From Alphaproteobacteria bacterium (GTDB taxonomy: Bacteria > Pseudomonadota > Alphaproteobacteria > Rickettsiales > UBA3002): 64,000 bases of DNA. Of the stretch, positions 37,676-46,619 are shown piece by piece. A program made the translations under genes and the position numbers. Numbering within the stretch: the first letter of the stretch is position 1; each line of letters begins with the position of its first letter. A model generated the notes under the pieces. It had not been told where the DNA came from. It did not search any database and saw only the letters and a list, made by a program, of their open reading frames with translations. The stretch is from the NCBI GenBank assembly GCA_017302575.1, contig JAFLDD010000001.1, positions 1,553,409 to 1,617,408 of the forward strand, in the 5' to 3' direction.

Positions 37676-38763
37676 GCTAGCCACCGTATGATTTTTGACC
37701 ATGCAGCCTGCGATGCGGTGCGATTTAATGCCACATCACCTGCGATCTGTTCTTTGGAAATTGCTAGCATCGTGACAATAGCCTGCTGCCAAGGCTGATG
37801 ATGCTCGATAAGCTGCGTGCTATTGCACAGCATCTGATGCACCTGTTCCATTTTGGGTTCAATGTTGAGTATGACGGACGGCACGCCCATACAGGCAGCG
37901 CAAATAGCACCGTGAGCGCGGCTGGTGATCAGCCCGTCTTGTGCAGCAATCTGTGAAGCAAAAGCATGGATGCTCATCTCTTCTGGGTTCCAGATATGCG
38001 TGTCGTAAGGGGCCAGAAGCGCGCGCATTTTGGGGTCATGATGCGCATCAAAAATAAAACCAGTCAGCGTATAATCGTGCGAAAGAGTGGCGAGTTCACT
38101 TTTGATTTTTTCGTAATCCATGCCGTTCCAGTCGCGCAGCGCAATTCCTAGTTTGGGCTTATCGGATTGACTTTTCTCGCGTGTAGGAGGCGCCCAGTTT
38201 TCAGTTAAGAATGCAAGGTCTGAGCCATGGAGTAGTTCGGCACGCAATATAGGTGCAAAGCGTTTGAGGTTGGCGGCGCTTTCATGGTCACGTAGCCATA
38301 ATGCGTCGCATTCCGCAAGAATAGGCGCGCTGCGTAACATACGTGGCGAGCCTTTAGTAAAGGTGCCAACCCCGATGCCTAAGCCTATGCGTCGCTTGGC
38401 ATGGATACGGTGCAGCCCCGTCAATCTGCGTATGACGCGCTCGAATTGTACAAAGGTGCTAAGACCGATGATCTGTACGCTTATTTCGAGGATACGCCTT
38501 ACGATTCCATGGCGCGTGAAGTCAAAAAAAACGCCGCCGCCGCCGTGAACTATCACATCATAACGCGCATGGCGATTGGGTTTTTCTATCGCGATTCCGT
38601 TGAGCATCGTGCGTGGATAGTCACGTTGTGCATCCCCCACGATGAGGCTGATATGCGCACGGGGAGAGGCATGACGGAGCAGTTGGTAGGTTACGAGCAT
38701 CAGCACATCGTCACCGAAATTGGCTTTGCCGTAATAACCTTCCATGAGAATGCGCTGATTCAT
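37672..38763 (-). CDS. Polysaccharide pyruvyl transferase family protein
   Basis: A 363-aa member of the WcaK/CsaB family, which adds pyruvate ketals from phosphoenolpyruvate to sugars in exopolysaccharides and teichoic-type polymers. It begins with RILMEGYYGKANFGDDVLML (the family's GYxGxxNxGDD pattern) and has the C-terminal SRAHGAICAACMGVPSVILN motif with the conserved His. Pyruvylation would add negative charge to the polymer. It is coupled at both ends by ATGA overlaps. Confidence 0.88.
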   Translation of the reverse strand: MNQRILMEGYYGKANFGDDVLMLVTYQLLRHASPRAHISLIVGDAQRDYPRTMLNGIAIEKPNRHARYDVIVHGGGGVFFDFTRHGIVRRILEISVQIIGLSTFVQFERVIRRLTGLHRIHAKRRIGLGIGVGTFTKGSPRMLRSAPILAECDALWLRDHESAANLKRFAPILRAELLHGSDLAFLTENWAPPTREKSQSDKPKLGIALRDWNGMDYEKIKSELATLSHDYTLTGFIFDAHHDPKMRALLAPYDTHIWNPEEMSIHAFASQIAAQDGLITSRAHGAICAACMGVPSVILNIEPKMEQVHQMLCNSTQLIEHHQPWQQAIVTMLAISKEQIAGDVALNRTASQAAWSKIIRWLA

Positions 38764-39938
38764 TGCGCTACCAGACGGTTAAAATGTTGCAGCAATTCCG
38801 ACGCAACATGGGCCGCAGCAAAGCGAGCAGGCGGCGGGGGTGATTGGGTTGGACGTGTGTAAATAAGCGTGTTTAGACGTGCAGCAAGCTCTTTCGTGTG
38901 TGCTGGCGCTACTGCCCAGCCATAACCCTCATGACAGACAGATTCTGTCGTGCTGCCTTTGGGAGTAATCGCCAGCAAGGGCTTACGCAAGGCAAGAGCC
39001 TCTGGTACTTTAGATGGCAAGAATGCAGAGGCTAATGGGTGGTGATTTTCGGGTTCAATACTAAGCAATACATCGGCTGCGGCTTGTGCAGCCATGACTT
39101 GGGCATAAGGCACTGCGCCGCGATAGGTGATTGTCTCGGGCAGGGCTTTAATCACCTCTGGAAATTGGCAATTGCCGTAGAAGGTAACATGAAGTTTGCG
39201 GCGTTGGTCTGGCTCAAGCATTGCAATTGCGTTGAGCAATGGCTCTGGCGAGCGGTCCCCGTAAAGATTGCCAGCATAGACAATATTTAGCACATCATTA
39301 GATGATGTGGTTGATGGGCTAGGTGCTGTAATCTCTGGCATGGTGTTGGGCGACACGCTGATTTTTGCAGCATGTTGCGGGTATTTGCGTTGGTAGAATT
39401 CGGCCTGTCCTTGCGTGGTGAGAGTAATATGATTGGCACGTGCGAAGCATGTTTCTTCCATCGCGTTTTCTATGTGTCGGGCAGTGCGATAGGGATTATC
39501 CACCCAAGGGTCACTCAGATGCATGATCCATGGAATACCCAATTTCTCTTGTAGTTTGATGCTGAGTAAGGCGGCGCTCATCGGGTAGGATCGTGAATAT
39601 ATAATATTAGGTTTTTGCGGAAGATTGCGGATGATTTCATCGCTTCTGCCAATTATCCAACTCAGTGTATCGGGTACATGAAACCGCCGCACTATGCGTG
39701 ACGCGATGATGCGTTGCGCGATGCGATGCAGTGGCAAGGTGAGATAGTGATGGTCAAAATGCTGCAAGTTTTTTTGCAAGGATGCATCATGCGGTGTCCA
39801 CCCCGTCATGACGGGTTCGACGGCGATAATGCGACCGCTAATCTTGGTATCCAGCGCTTCAAGTAAACGCCCAATCTGGATTGACTCCGCCGCATTGATG
39901 GGAGGAACATAGGGCGCTATGACAAGTGCATAGACCAT
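38760..39938 (-). CDS. Glycosyltransferase, GT4-like
   Basis: A 392-aa GT-B-type protein. The N-terminus is VYALVIAPYVPPINAAESIQ. A mid segment IYSRSYPMSAALLSIKLQEK is followed by WIMHLSDPWVDNPY, and the donor half has LNIVYAGNLYGDRSPEPLLN. The terminal acidic motif is less canonical (ASAFLPSKVPEALALRKPLL), as in several polysaccharide-cluster transferases. It directly follows the flippase gene: the Wzx TAA and this ATG are adjacent. Function is inferred from fold and neighbours. Confidence 0.8.
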   Translation of the reverse strand: MVYALVIAPYVPPINAAESIQIGRLLEALDTKISGRIIAVEPVMTGWTPHDASLQKNLQHFDHHYLTLPLHRIAQRIIASRIVRRFHVPDTLSWIIGRSDEIIRNLPQKPNIIYSRSYPMSAALLSIKLQEKLGIPWIMHLSDPWVDNPYRTARHIENAMEETCFARANHITLTTQGQAEFYQRKYPQHAAKISVSPNTMPEITAPSPSTTSSNDVLNIVYAGNLYGDRSPEPLLNAIAMLEPDQRRKLHVTFYGNCQFPEVIKALPETITYRGAVPYAQVMAAQAAADVLLSIEPENHHPLASAFLPSKVPEALALRKPLLAITPKGSTTESVCHEGYGWAVAPAHTKELAARLNTLIYTRPTQSPPPPARFAAAHVASELLQHFNRLVAQ

Positions 39939-41213
39939 TTACGATGCTCGTAAACTCAAATTAGCATGGGCATTTGCAGCCCAAGCACAGCCACAAAGTA
40001 AAACGATGTTGCGAATGGTCCAGATAATAGCGAGATAGAAAATAGCGGTGTCGAAGTCCATACCCTTGAAGTTAAGGTAGATGACGATGAGCATGAAGGC
40101 GCAGGTGCAGACTTCGAGCGTGAAGTGGGTTTTGACGCGGCGCGTAACGCTGAAAATCGACAATAGGCCCATCAGCGTAAAACTGCCAACAAATGGAACA
40201 CTCAAGATAGATGCAATCTCACCCGCATGACCCCAAATATTACCAAAGACAAAACGGAAAATCGGTTCGCCGAAAAAGAAAATGGGGCTTAGTACCAAAG
40301 ATCCTGCAAGCAAATATAACCCCATGGCGCGCCAGAGATAGCGGGCAAGACCTGCAGGATTAGTGTGCTCAATCTCGATGAATTTGCGATATACGACAGG
40401 CGCACTGGCCAGCCCGATAACGCTTGCAGGAAGTGTCAGGATTGAAACTGCCAGAATGTAATGGCCTGCCATGTCATGTGCAAAGAAGCTGGCGATGAAA
40501 ATCTGAATTGCCAGCATCACTAAAGGCAGAGCCTGATGTGAGGGCGTGTTATACAACGCAAAGTCACGATAACGCTTAATCACTGTGAGGGGGTGTGGGC
40601 GGTTATTTAGGAGGTTGCGCCAATCGCGCCATGAGCGATCAACGGCCATTCGAATAACGGTTGCTGCGGTTGCCAAATGCCCAGCGGCGACTGAAGCAAG
40701 AATAAACACGGGGTTACTGCCAAACAATGCGCCCAATGCAATCGAGCCACTGCGCGCGGTGATGGGTTCGGCAATCTGTCCAACAGCGAGGCTGCTAAAA
40801 TGTGCATGTTGTGTGGCGATACTCACCAACGTTTGGCGTATACCAAAACAGAAGACGAGAACGGGTAACAGCGCTAAGGTCAAAGGCTGTAGTTCCAGTG
40901 CGCCCGTGATGGCCATAACGAATGCGCCAATGGCAGAGAGTATTCCCAATAGCGTCACGACTAGGAACATGGTCTGCAGCAACTCCGTGCGGTATTGGGG
41001 ATTTTTTTCCAAGGGATAGACATTGGCCATCGACATCATGCCGATACCGATAATCACTGTGGCCATCAGGTTGATGATACCAAACGAGGTATAATCGGCA
41101 GGTTCATAAAGACGCGTCATGAGTGGTGTTGTCACCATCATAATAACGAGCTGTACGCCGCTAGAGCCGACGGACTTTGCAATATCCGCAAAAAATTTGG
41201 AGGCAAGCTGCAT
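39939..41213 (-). CDS. Wzx-like lipid-linked oligosaccharide flippase
   Basis: A 424-aa membrane protein with about 12 helices, of the MOP/Wzx superfamily. It moves undecaprenyl-PP-linked repeat units to the periplasmic face. The start MQLASKFFADIAKSVGSSGV is followed by VIMMVTTPLMTRLYEPADYT, the family's usual first-helix exit. It is the first gene of this leftward segment; the 209 bp upstream to the divergent glycosyltransferase at 41423 must carry both promoters. Confidence 0.87.
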   Translation of the reverse strand: MQLASKFFADIAKSVGSSGVQLVIMMVTTPLMTRLYEPADYTSFGIINLMATVIIGIGMMSMANVYPLEKNPQYRTELLQTMFLVVTLLGILSAIGAFVMAITGALELQPLTLALLPVLVFCFGIRQTLVSIATQHAHFSSLAVGQIAEPITARSGSIALGALFGSNPVFILASVAAGHLATAATVIRMAVDRSWRDWRNLLNNRPHPLTVIKRYRDFALYNTPSHQALPLVMLAIQIFIASFFAHDMAGHYILAVSILTLPASVIGLASAPVVYRKFIEIEHTNPAGLARYLWRAMGLYLLAGSLVLSPIFFFGEPIFRFVFGNIWGHAGEIASILSVPFVGSFTLMGLLSIFSVTRRVKTHFTLEVCTCAFMLIVIYLNFKGMDFDTAIFYLAIIWTIRNIVLLCGCAWAANAHANLSLRAS

Positions 41214-41422
41214 GATGCCCTTACTATCGCCTCATGTGCTGCTATTTGCAACGATAGGATTTGTGTGTATTCTCGTTAATCTATCGCTGGGGACAATCAC
41301 ATGCCGATATGCTACAGTCGTAAGAGGGTGCTTCATGCCGTATGGCCTATGGATCTGACCTTATGGCCCATTTTGCATGATTTTCGCCATTCTGTGTTCC
41401 TGTTGCATCAGAGTAACTCGAT
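41214..41422. promoter_or_regulatory. Divergent intergenic region inside the polysaccharide locus
   Basis: A 209-bp gap between the leftward flippase gene and a rightward glycosyltransferase. It must contain two promoters. I see AT-rich stretches but no -35/-10 pair I trust, and no strong inverted repeat. Confidence 0.3.
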
Positions 41423-42478
41423 ATGAAGCGCGGTTTGGTATTTTCCAAGTATGATACGCTGGCGGCAGCCACGCGGCAGCGCATGGTACAAGCCATGCCT
41501 TATTTGGCACAAGAGGGCATAGAGCTGCAGCTTGCGCCATTGTTTGATAATGCGTATTTGGGCGGGTTTTTTGCACAAGGTAAGCGCCCTATTGCAGCAA
41601 TTGCTAGTGCTTATGCCAAGCGCTTGATGATGCTTACACGCATGGGTGCGTATGATTTTATCTGGGTGCAATATGAGCTATTCCCCTATCTGCCGCTTGA
41701 GTGGCTGATACGACTGACAAATAAGCCTGTTATTCTGGATTATGATGATGCGATTTTTCATCAATATGATCAGCATCCCAACCCCTTGGTGAGAGCCGCG
41801 TTAGGGCGGAAATTGCAGGGTCTAATGCGTCGGGCAAATATGGCCTTTTGTGGTAACAATTACCTGCGCGAATATGTGGCACGTTATTGCAATCGCGCGG
41901 AAATTATCCCCACCGTTGTGGATGTGGCGCACTATACGCCCCCAATATCCAAAGATGCGAATGTCTTGCCAACGCTTGGTTGGATAGGTTCGCCCTCAAC
42001 GTGGCGTTATTGTCAGACGATTTTACCGGTTTTGTCGTCGTTGGTTCATGCAAAACAAATGCACGTGCTGGTGGTGGGAGCAAATCACGCGGCGGATACG
42101 TCGCTCCCGTTTGAGTATCGCCTATGGTACGAGGCGCGCGAGATATCGGATATTCATGCTATGGATATTGGCATCATGCCGATTCCCGATGCACCATGGG
42201 CGCGTGGAAAATGCGGCTATAAACTCATCCAGTATATGGCATGCGGAATTCCTGTCATTGCGTCACCTGTGGGGGTCAATAGCGAGATCGTGCAACATGG
42301 CGTGAATGGTTTGCTCGCCTCTACGCCTGAGGAGTGGCAGGCTGCTATCAACCAACTGGTTGGTGACGCAGCGCTGCGCCAGCGCTTAGGGCAGGCGGGT
42401 CGCAAGACAGTGGAAGAGCGTTACAGCATTCAGCGCTACGGCCCAGAAATCGCACGGCTGATTCACGAGGTTTGCTGA
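41423..42478 (+). CDS. Glycosyltransferase family 4
   Basis: A 351-aa GT-B enzyme on the opposite strand to most of the locus. Markers are VILDYDDAIFHQYDQHPN around residue 108, FCGNNYLREYVARYC, LGWIGSPSTWRYCQTILPVL opening the donor half, and YKLIQYMACGIPVIASPVGV near residue 275. The DYDD motif and short length fit a common polysaccharide-cluster subgroup. Its 3' end overlaps the opposing asparagine-synthase-like gene by 16 bp. Confidence 0.87.
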   Translation: MKRGLVFSKYDTLAAATRQRMVQAMPYLAQEGIELQLAPLFDNAYLGGFFAQGKRPIAAIASAYAKRLMMLTRMGAYDFIWVQYELFPYLPLEWLIRLTNKPVILDYDDAIFHQYDQHPNPLVRAALGRKLQGLMRRANMAFCGNNYLREYVARYCNRAEIIPTVVDVAHYTPPISKDANVLPTLGWIGSPSTWRYCQTILPVLSSLVHAKQMHVLVVGANHAADTSLPFEYRLWYEAREISDIHAMDIGIMPIPDAPWARGKCGYKLIQYMACGIPVIASPVGVNSEIVQHGVNGLLASTPEEWQAAINQLVGDAALRQRLGQAGRKTVEERYSIQRYGPEIARLIHEVC

Positions 42479-44382
42479 GCAGCAAGCCAGCTTTGGAACA
42501 TCAGTATATTCCACAGGCGATGCTCCATATCGCGACCACCTGATTGGTGTGCATTCCATAATTGCTGCACAGTTTGTGGGTTCAGATAACCTTGCCGTTT
42601 AAGCAAGTCTGGCGCCAGTAAATCTGCTGCCCAGCCCTTAAGTGGGCCGCGTAACCATTGCGCGAGTGGGATCGAGAAGCCTGACTTGGGGCGCTCAATC
42701 AGTGCCTCTGGCACGTAGCGATACAGCACTTGGCGCAGCAACCACTTACCTTTGTTGCCGCGAATTTTTTGATGCAACGGCATACGCCATGCTAGGGCGA
42801 TGAGGTCTGGGTCGGTAAAAGGTGTGCGTGTTTCTAAGCTAACTGCCATGGAAGCACGGTCCACCTTCGCCATGATATCGCCTGGGAAATAGGTGAGCGC
42901 ATCTTGCAGCATCATCCATTCAGCATAGTCGAGGTTCAGGCCTTGAAGCTTGGGGAGTAAATCGGGCGCATGACCGCCGATCACCAACGACTCTGTATGC
43001 TCATTAATCGAGCAGAGCTTGAGATAAAAATCTTCTGGCGTACGCGTACCAATTTTTTCGTAATAATTACCTAGCTTGCGCGCAAGCCGCGCTGCAGTAG
43101 AATTATGATTGGGCAAGAGTTTGCTGATAAGGCCCGTATGTAACTGCAGCATGAGCGCTGCTAGAGGAATACGTAACTGATGCGGCAAGAGATTAACGGT
43201 ATTCCATATTGTGGGGCCGCGCACATAGCGGTTATAGCCGCCCAATAATTCATCGCCGCCATCGCCAGAGAGAGCGACAGTAACATGTTGGCGGGCAAAA
43301 TGTGAGACGAGATGCGTCGGGATTTGCGAGGAATCGGCAAAGGGCTCGTCATAGATGGTGGCAAGCTGCGGTATCACCTCAAGCGCTTGTTGGGGCGATA
43401 GGTAAATCTCGTGATGTTCGGTGCCTAAATGCGCTGCAACAGCCTTCGCAAATGGCGCTTCGTCAAACCCCTGTTCGGCAAAGCCAATCGTAAAGGTTTT
43501 GATGGGACGTGTTGATTGCACCTGCATCAGCGCAGCGATGGTCGAGGAGTCGATGCCGCCCGATAAGAATGCACCAAGTGGTACGTCCGACATCATGCGT
43601 TCTTTGACGCATAGGCGCAGTTGTGCATCGAGCGCTTCAGTAGCATCGCTATCGGAAAGCGAACTGCGATGTTGCGTGCCATATTCTACGACCGCAGGCA
43701 GTGACCAATAGGGTAGTGGTGTTGCGTGTGTGTCGCCACGTTTCAGTTGCACATAATGGGCAGCAGCGAGCTTGTGTATGCCTTCGTAAATTGCATGGGG
43801 TGCTGCGATGTAGCTATAGCCCATCAACATATGAAGCGCGTTGCGATTAATGCTGGGCGACCAGTTCGGAAGGGTTGTGAATGCCTTGAGTTCTGAGGCA
43901 AACACGATGTTTCCATTCGCCCAGCCATAATAGAGCGGTTTCTCGCCCATGCGGTCGCGCGCTAAGGTCAGGCATTGCTCCTGCATGTCCCATATGGCGA
44001 TGGCGAACATTCCATCGCATTCGCGTAGTGTGCGTTCAATGCCCCATGTTTCAATCGCCGCCAGTAACACTTCCGTATCGGAATGACCGCGCCATGAATA
44101 GTTCAGCCGCGCGCGCAACTCCTGATAGTTATAGATTTCGCCATTGAAGCTGATGACGTAGCGCCCCGATACAGCGTGCATTGGCTGGTGACCTTCGGGC
44201 GATAGGTCGATAATCGCAAGTCGGCGGTGAGCAAGGGCAATGCCTTGTTCGTGGCTGCACCAGATGCCGCCACTATCAGGCCCGCGCGTGTAGAGAGCGT
44301 CCCCCATGCGCTGGGCTAGGGATGGCAATGAAGCCGCATCCACCCTGTCACGTGCTATCAAAATCCCCGCAATTCCACACAT
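42463..44382 (-). CDS. asnB: Asparagine synthase (glutamine-hydrolysing)-like amidotransferase
   Basis: A 639-aa class II glutamine amidotransferase fused to an adenylating synthetase domain. Cys2 of MCGIAG is the glutaminase nucleophile; RLAIIDLSPEGHQP and SFNGEIYNYQELRARL follow. The synthetase domain has the PPi loop SGGIDSSTIAALM around residues 272-284 and VALSGDGGDELLGGYNRY. Full-length homologues in polysaccharide loci probably amidate uronic or other acidic sugars rather than making free asparagine; that role here is inference. Confidence 0.9.
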   Translation of the reverse strand: MCGIAGILIARDRVDAASLPSLAQRMGDALYTRGPDSGGIWCSHEQGIALAHRRLAIIDLSPEGHQPMHAVSGRYVISFNGEIYNYQELRARLNYSWRGHSDTEVLLAAIETWGIERTLRECDGMFAIAIWDMQEQCLTLARDRMGEKPLYYGWANGNIVFASELKAFTTLPNWSPSINRNALHMLMGYSYIAAPHAIYEGIHKLAAAHYVQLKRGDTHATPLPYWSLPAVVEYGTQHRSSLSDSDATEALDAQLRLCVKERMMSDVPLGAFLSGGIDSSTIAALMQVQSTRPIKTFTIGFAEQGFDEAPFAKAVAAHLGTEHHEIYLSPQQALEVIPQLATIYDEPFADSSQIPTHLVSHFARQHVTVALSGDGGDELLGGYNRYVRGPTIWNTVNLLPHQLRIPLAALMLQLHTGLISKLLPNHNSTAARLARKLGNYYEKIGTRTPEDFYLKLCSINEHTESLVIGGHAPDLLPKLQGLNLDYAEWMMLQDALTYFPGDIMAKVDRASMAVSLETRTPFTDPDLIALAWRMPLHQKIRGNKGKWLLRQVLYRYVPEALIERPKSGFSIPLAQWLRGPLKGWAADLLAPDLLKRQGYLNPQTVQQLWNAHQSGGRDMEHRLWNILMFQSWLAAQQTS

Positions 44383-44458
44383 GGCATTGTCCTGAGCATG
44401 TTTGCCCGCTAAAGTGACATTGTTTGACGGCGAACACTAGAAAAATGTCACGGTACTG

Positions 44459-45520
44459 ATGCTTCCGTATTTCATCATGTTATTGATACCATCCTTGTTC
44501 GCCATGGTGAACCTCGGACGCCTGTCGATTGTTTTGTGGTACTTAACGTTTTTCATCTTTCTAGGCTTTGTCGGCTTCCGACTTGAGGTGGGGCCAGACT
44601 GGCAGCAATATCGCTATATTCACCAAAGCCTAGCCTACTTCAATTTTTGGGAAGTGATTGATCAGGCGGAGCCGCTTTCGTATCTGCTGTTCTGGACATC
44701 GCAGCGCACGGTGGATGGCGTGTATCTCAGTAATATCGTGGCGAGCTTCATCATGTTAACGGGTGTTTTTTGCTTTGCACGCCGTACGGCGAATCCGTGG
44801 TTGGCTCTAGTGGCGGCAACGCCCTATTTTATCATGGTCATGGGCATGTCGGGAATGCGACAGACCATTGCGGCTGGTATTATTCTGTTTCTGTTCTCGC
44901 GTTGGGAAACACGCAGCTTTATTCGTCGAGGTATCTATATTCTGATTGCTGCGCTCTTCCATACCAGCGCGCTCGTCAACAACCTGTTTCTCATTATTAA
45001 GCTGAATATCCGCCTGCGTTACAAGCTGATGTTCGGGGGTGTCATCTTGCTTGCAACGCTCTATTTGGGAACTGCAGTACCAATTTATGCGGATAACATT
45101 GCGCGCTATCAGCAGCGCTATCTGGAAGGCAACTTCATCGATCTATCCTTGGGATCGATTTACCATATTGCGATGATTTTTGTGCCTGCGGTGCTTGGGT
45201 TTATTTACCGCAAGCGTATGGCGGATACGGTTTACAACCCATCGTTGCTATCGTTCGGTTTGTATGCGTCCTTGACGATTCTGTTTATCAACTTGTTCTA
45301 TCCAACGGTTGCTAGTCGATTGACCGTGTATCTCTATTTCTTGCCGATGATGGTGTACCCCGCGCTGGTGGTGACATTTGGGCGACGTGCGCAAATGATT
45401 AGTATCTTTGCGGTGATTACCTTCCACATGGTGATTTTGATGACATGGTTCCTATTTGGCAACCATGCCTTCGCGTATATTCCGTATAAAAACATCTTAT
45501 TCGATGTCCCCAGTGTCTAA
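44459..45520 (+). CDS. EpsG-like polysaccharide polymerase/membrane protein
   Basis: A 353-aa protein with about ten membrane helices. It has features of the EpsG/Wzy group: FRLEVGPDWQQYRYIHQ after helix 2, MGMSGMRQTIAAGIILFLF and ALFHTSALVNNLFL, where Arg and His residues are conserved. It probably takes part in chain polymerisation. It heads a short rightward pair with the following glycosyltransferase, which starts 17 bp before this gene ends. A second polymerase/ligase-like protein lies at 46603-48033. Confidence 0.82.
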   Translation: MLPYFIMLLIPSLFAMVNLGRLSIVLWYLTFFIFLGFVGFRLEVGPDWQQYRYIHQSLAYFNFWEVIDQAEPLSYLLFWTSQRTVDGVYLSNIVASFIMLTGVFCFARRTANPWLALVAATPYFIMVMGMSGMRQTIAAGIILFLFSRWETRSFIRRGIYILIAALFHTSALVNNLFLIIKLNIRLRYKLMFGGVILLATLYLGTAVPIYADNIARYQQRYLEGNFIDLSLGSIYHIAMIFVPAVLGFIYRKRMADTVYNPSLLSFGLYASLTILFINLFYPTVASRLTVYLYFLPMMVYPALVVTFGRRAQMISIFAVITFHMVILMTWFLFGNHAFAYIPYKNILFDVPSV

Positions 45521-46619
45521 GACCCTTCTGATCTCGATTAATAGCTCATGGAATATTGTACATTTCCGTGCAGGGCTGTTGAATGCCCTGAAAGGTGCGG
45601 GTTATAGGCTCATTTCGGCTGCGCCGCACGATGACTATACGCCTAAGCTTGAAGCGCTCGTGCAACAGCATATCGATTTGCCAATGGATAATGCGGGAAC
45701 GTCACCGTTTGCGGATATGATGCTTTTCATACGCTACGTGTTTTTGCTGCGCCGTACGCGGCCTGCGGCACTGCTGAGTTATACAGTGAAGCCGAATATT
45801 TATGGTGCACTGGCTGCGCGGTTATGGGGCATACCTGTCATTGCCAATGTCTCTGGCTTGGGGACAGCGTTCATTCGTAACACGTGGGTAACGTGCGTAG
45901 TGAAGCTGTTGTATCGTGCAGCATTTGCGCGGGTCCATACCGTGTTTTTCCAAAATTCTGAAGATCGTGATTTGTTTATACAGTCGCGCTTAGTCGTGCC
46001 TGAGAAGGCGTTGCTGCTTGCGGGTTCGGGCATTAACTTGCAGCATTTTGTGCCATCTAGCAGCACCGCCACTCCGCAAAGTTTTGTGCTCATTGCGCGC
46101 ATGTTGTGGGACAAGGGAGTGGGCGAGTTTGTTGAAGCGGCGCGGCGTGTGAAGGCTAGCTACCCTGATGCGCAATTTACGCTAGTGGGTGCAATGGGTG
46201 CCAAAAACCAGAGCGCGGTTGCACACGAGGTTATGGATAGTTGGGTTGCCGAGGGGATTATAACCTATCGCGGTATGATGGAGGATGTGCGTTTGGTGAT
46301 GGCACAGCATGCCTGCGTTGTTTTGCCCTCCTACCGTGAGGGTTTATCACGCGTGTTGCTGGAAGCCTCTGCCATGGGGAGGCCGATTATTACAACCGAT
46401 GTGGCGGGCTGTCGTCAGGTCGTGACGCATGGAAAAAATGGGCTGCTATGCCGTGCGCAGGATGCGGCGTCGTTAGCAGAGCGTATGATAGAGTTCCTAG
46501 AATTGAGTGATGTGCAGCGTGAGCGCATGGGGCAAGAAAGCCGCGCTAAAGCCGAAGCAGAGTTTGATGAACAGCGCGTATTTGAAGCGTATTTGGAGCG
46601 AATCAGATCTCTTTCCTAG
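45504..46619 (+). CDS. Glycosyltransferase family 4 (CapM/PglA-like)
   Basis: A 371-aa GT-B enzyme; I start at the ATG at 45504 (MSPVSKTLLISINSSWNI), which overlaps the end of the EpsG-like gene. The N-terminal half has FRAGLLNALKGAGYRLISAA and LLSYTVKPNIYGALAARLWG. The donor half has FVLIARMLWDKGVGEFVEAA and PSYREGLSRVLLEASAMGRP with the acidic E-x7-E motif. Sequence style resembles transferases adding HexNAc or galactose to lipid-linked sugars. The 3' end overlaps the opposing gene by 17 bp. Confidence 0.86.
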   Translation: MSPVSKTLLISINSSWNIVHFRAGLLNALKGAGYRLISAAPHDDYTPKLEALVQQHIDLPMDNAGTSPFADMMLFIRYVFLLRRTRPAALLSYTVKPNIYGALAARLWGIPVIANVSGLGTAFIRNTWVTCVVKLLYRAAFARVHTVFFQNSEDRDLFIQSRLVVPEKALLLAGSGINLQHFVPSSSTATPQSFVLIARMLWDKGVGEFVEAARRVKASYPDAQFTLVGAMGAKNQSAVAHEVMDSWVAEGIITYRGMMEDVRLVMAQHACVVLPSYREGLSRVLLEASAMGRPIITTDVAGCRQVVTHGKNGLLCRAQDAASLAERMIEFLELSDVQRERMGQESRAKAEAEFDEQRVFEAYLERIRSLS

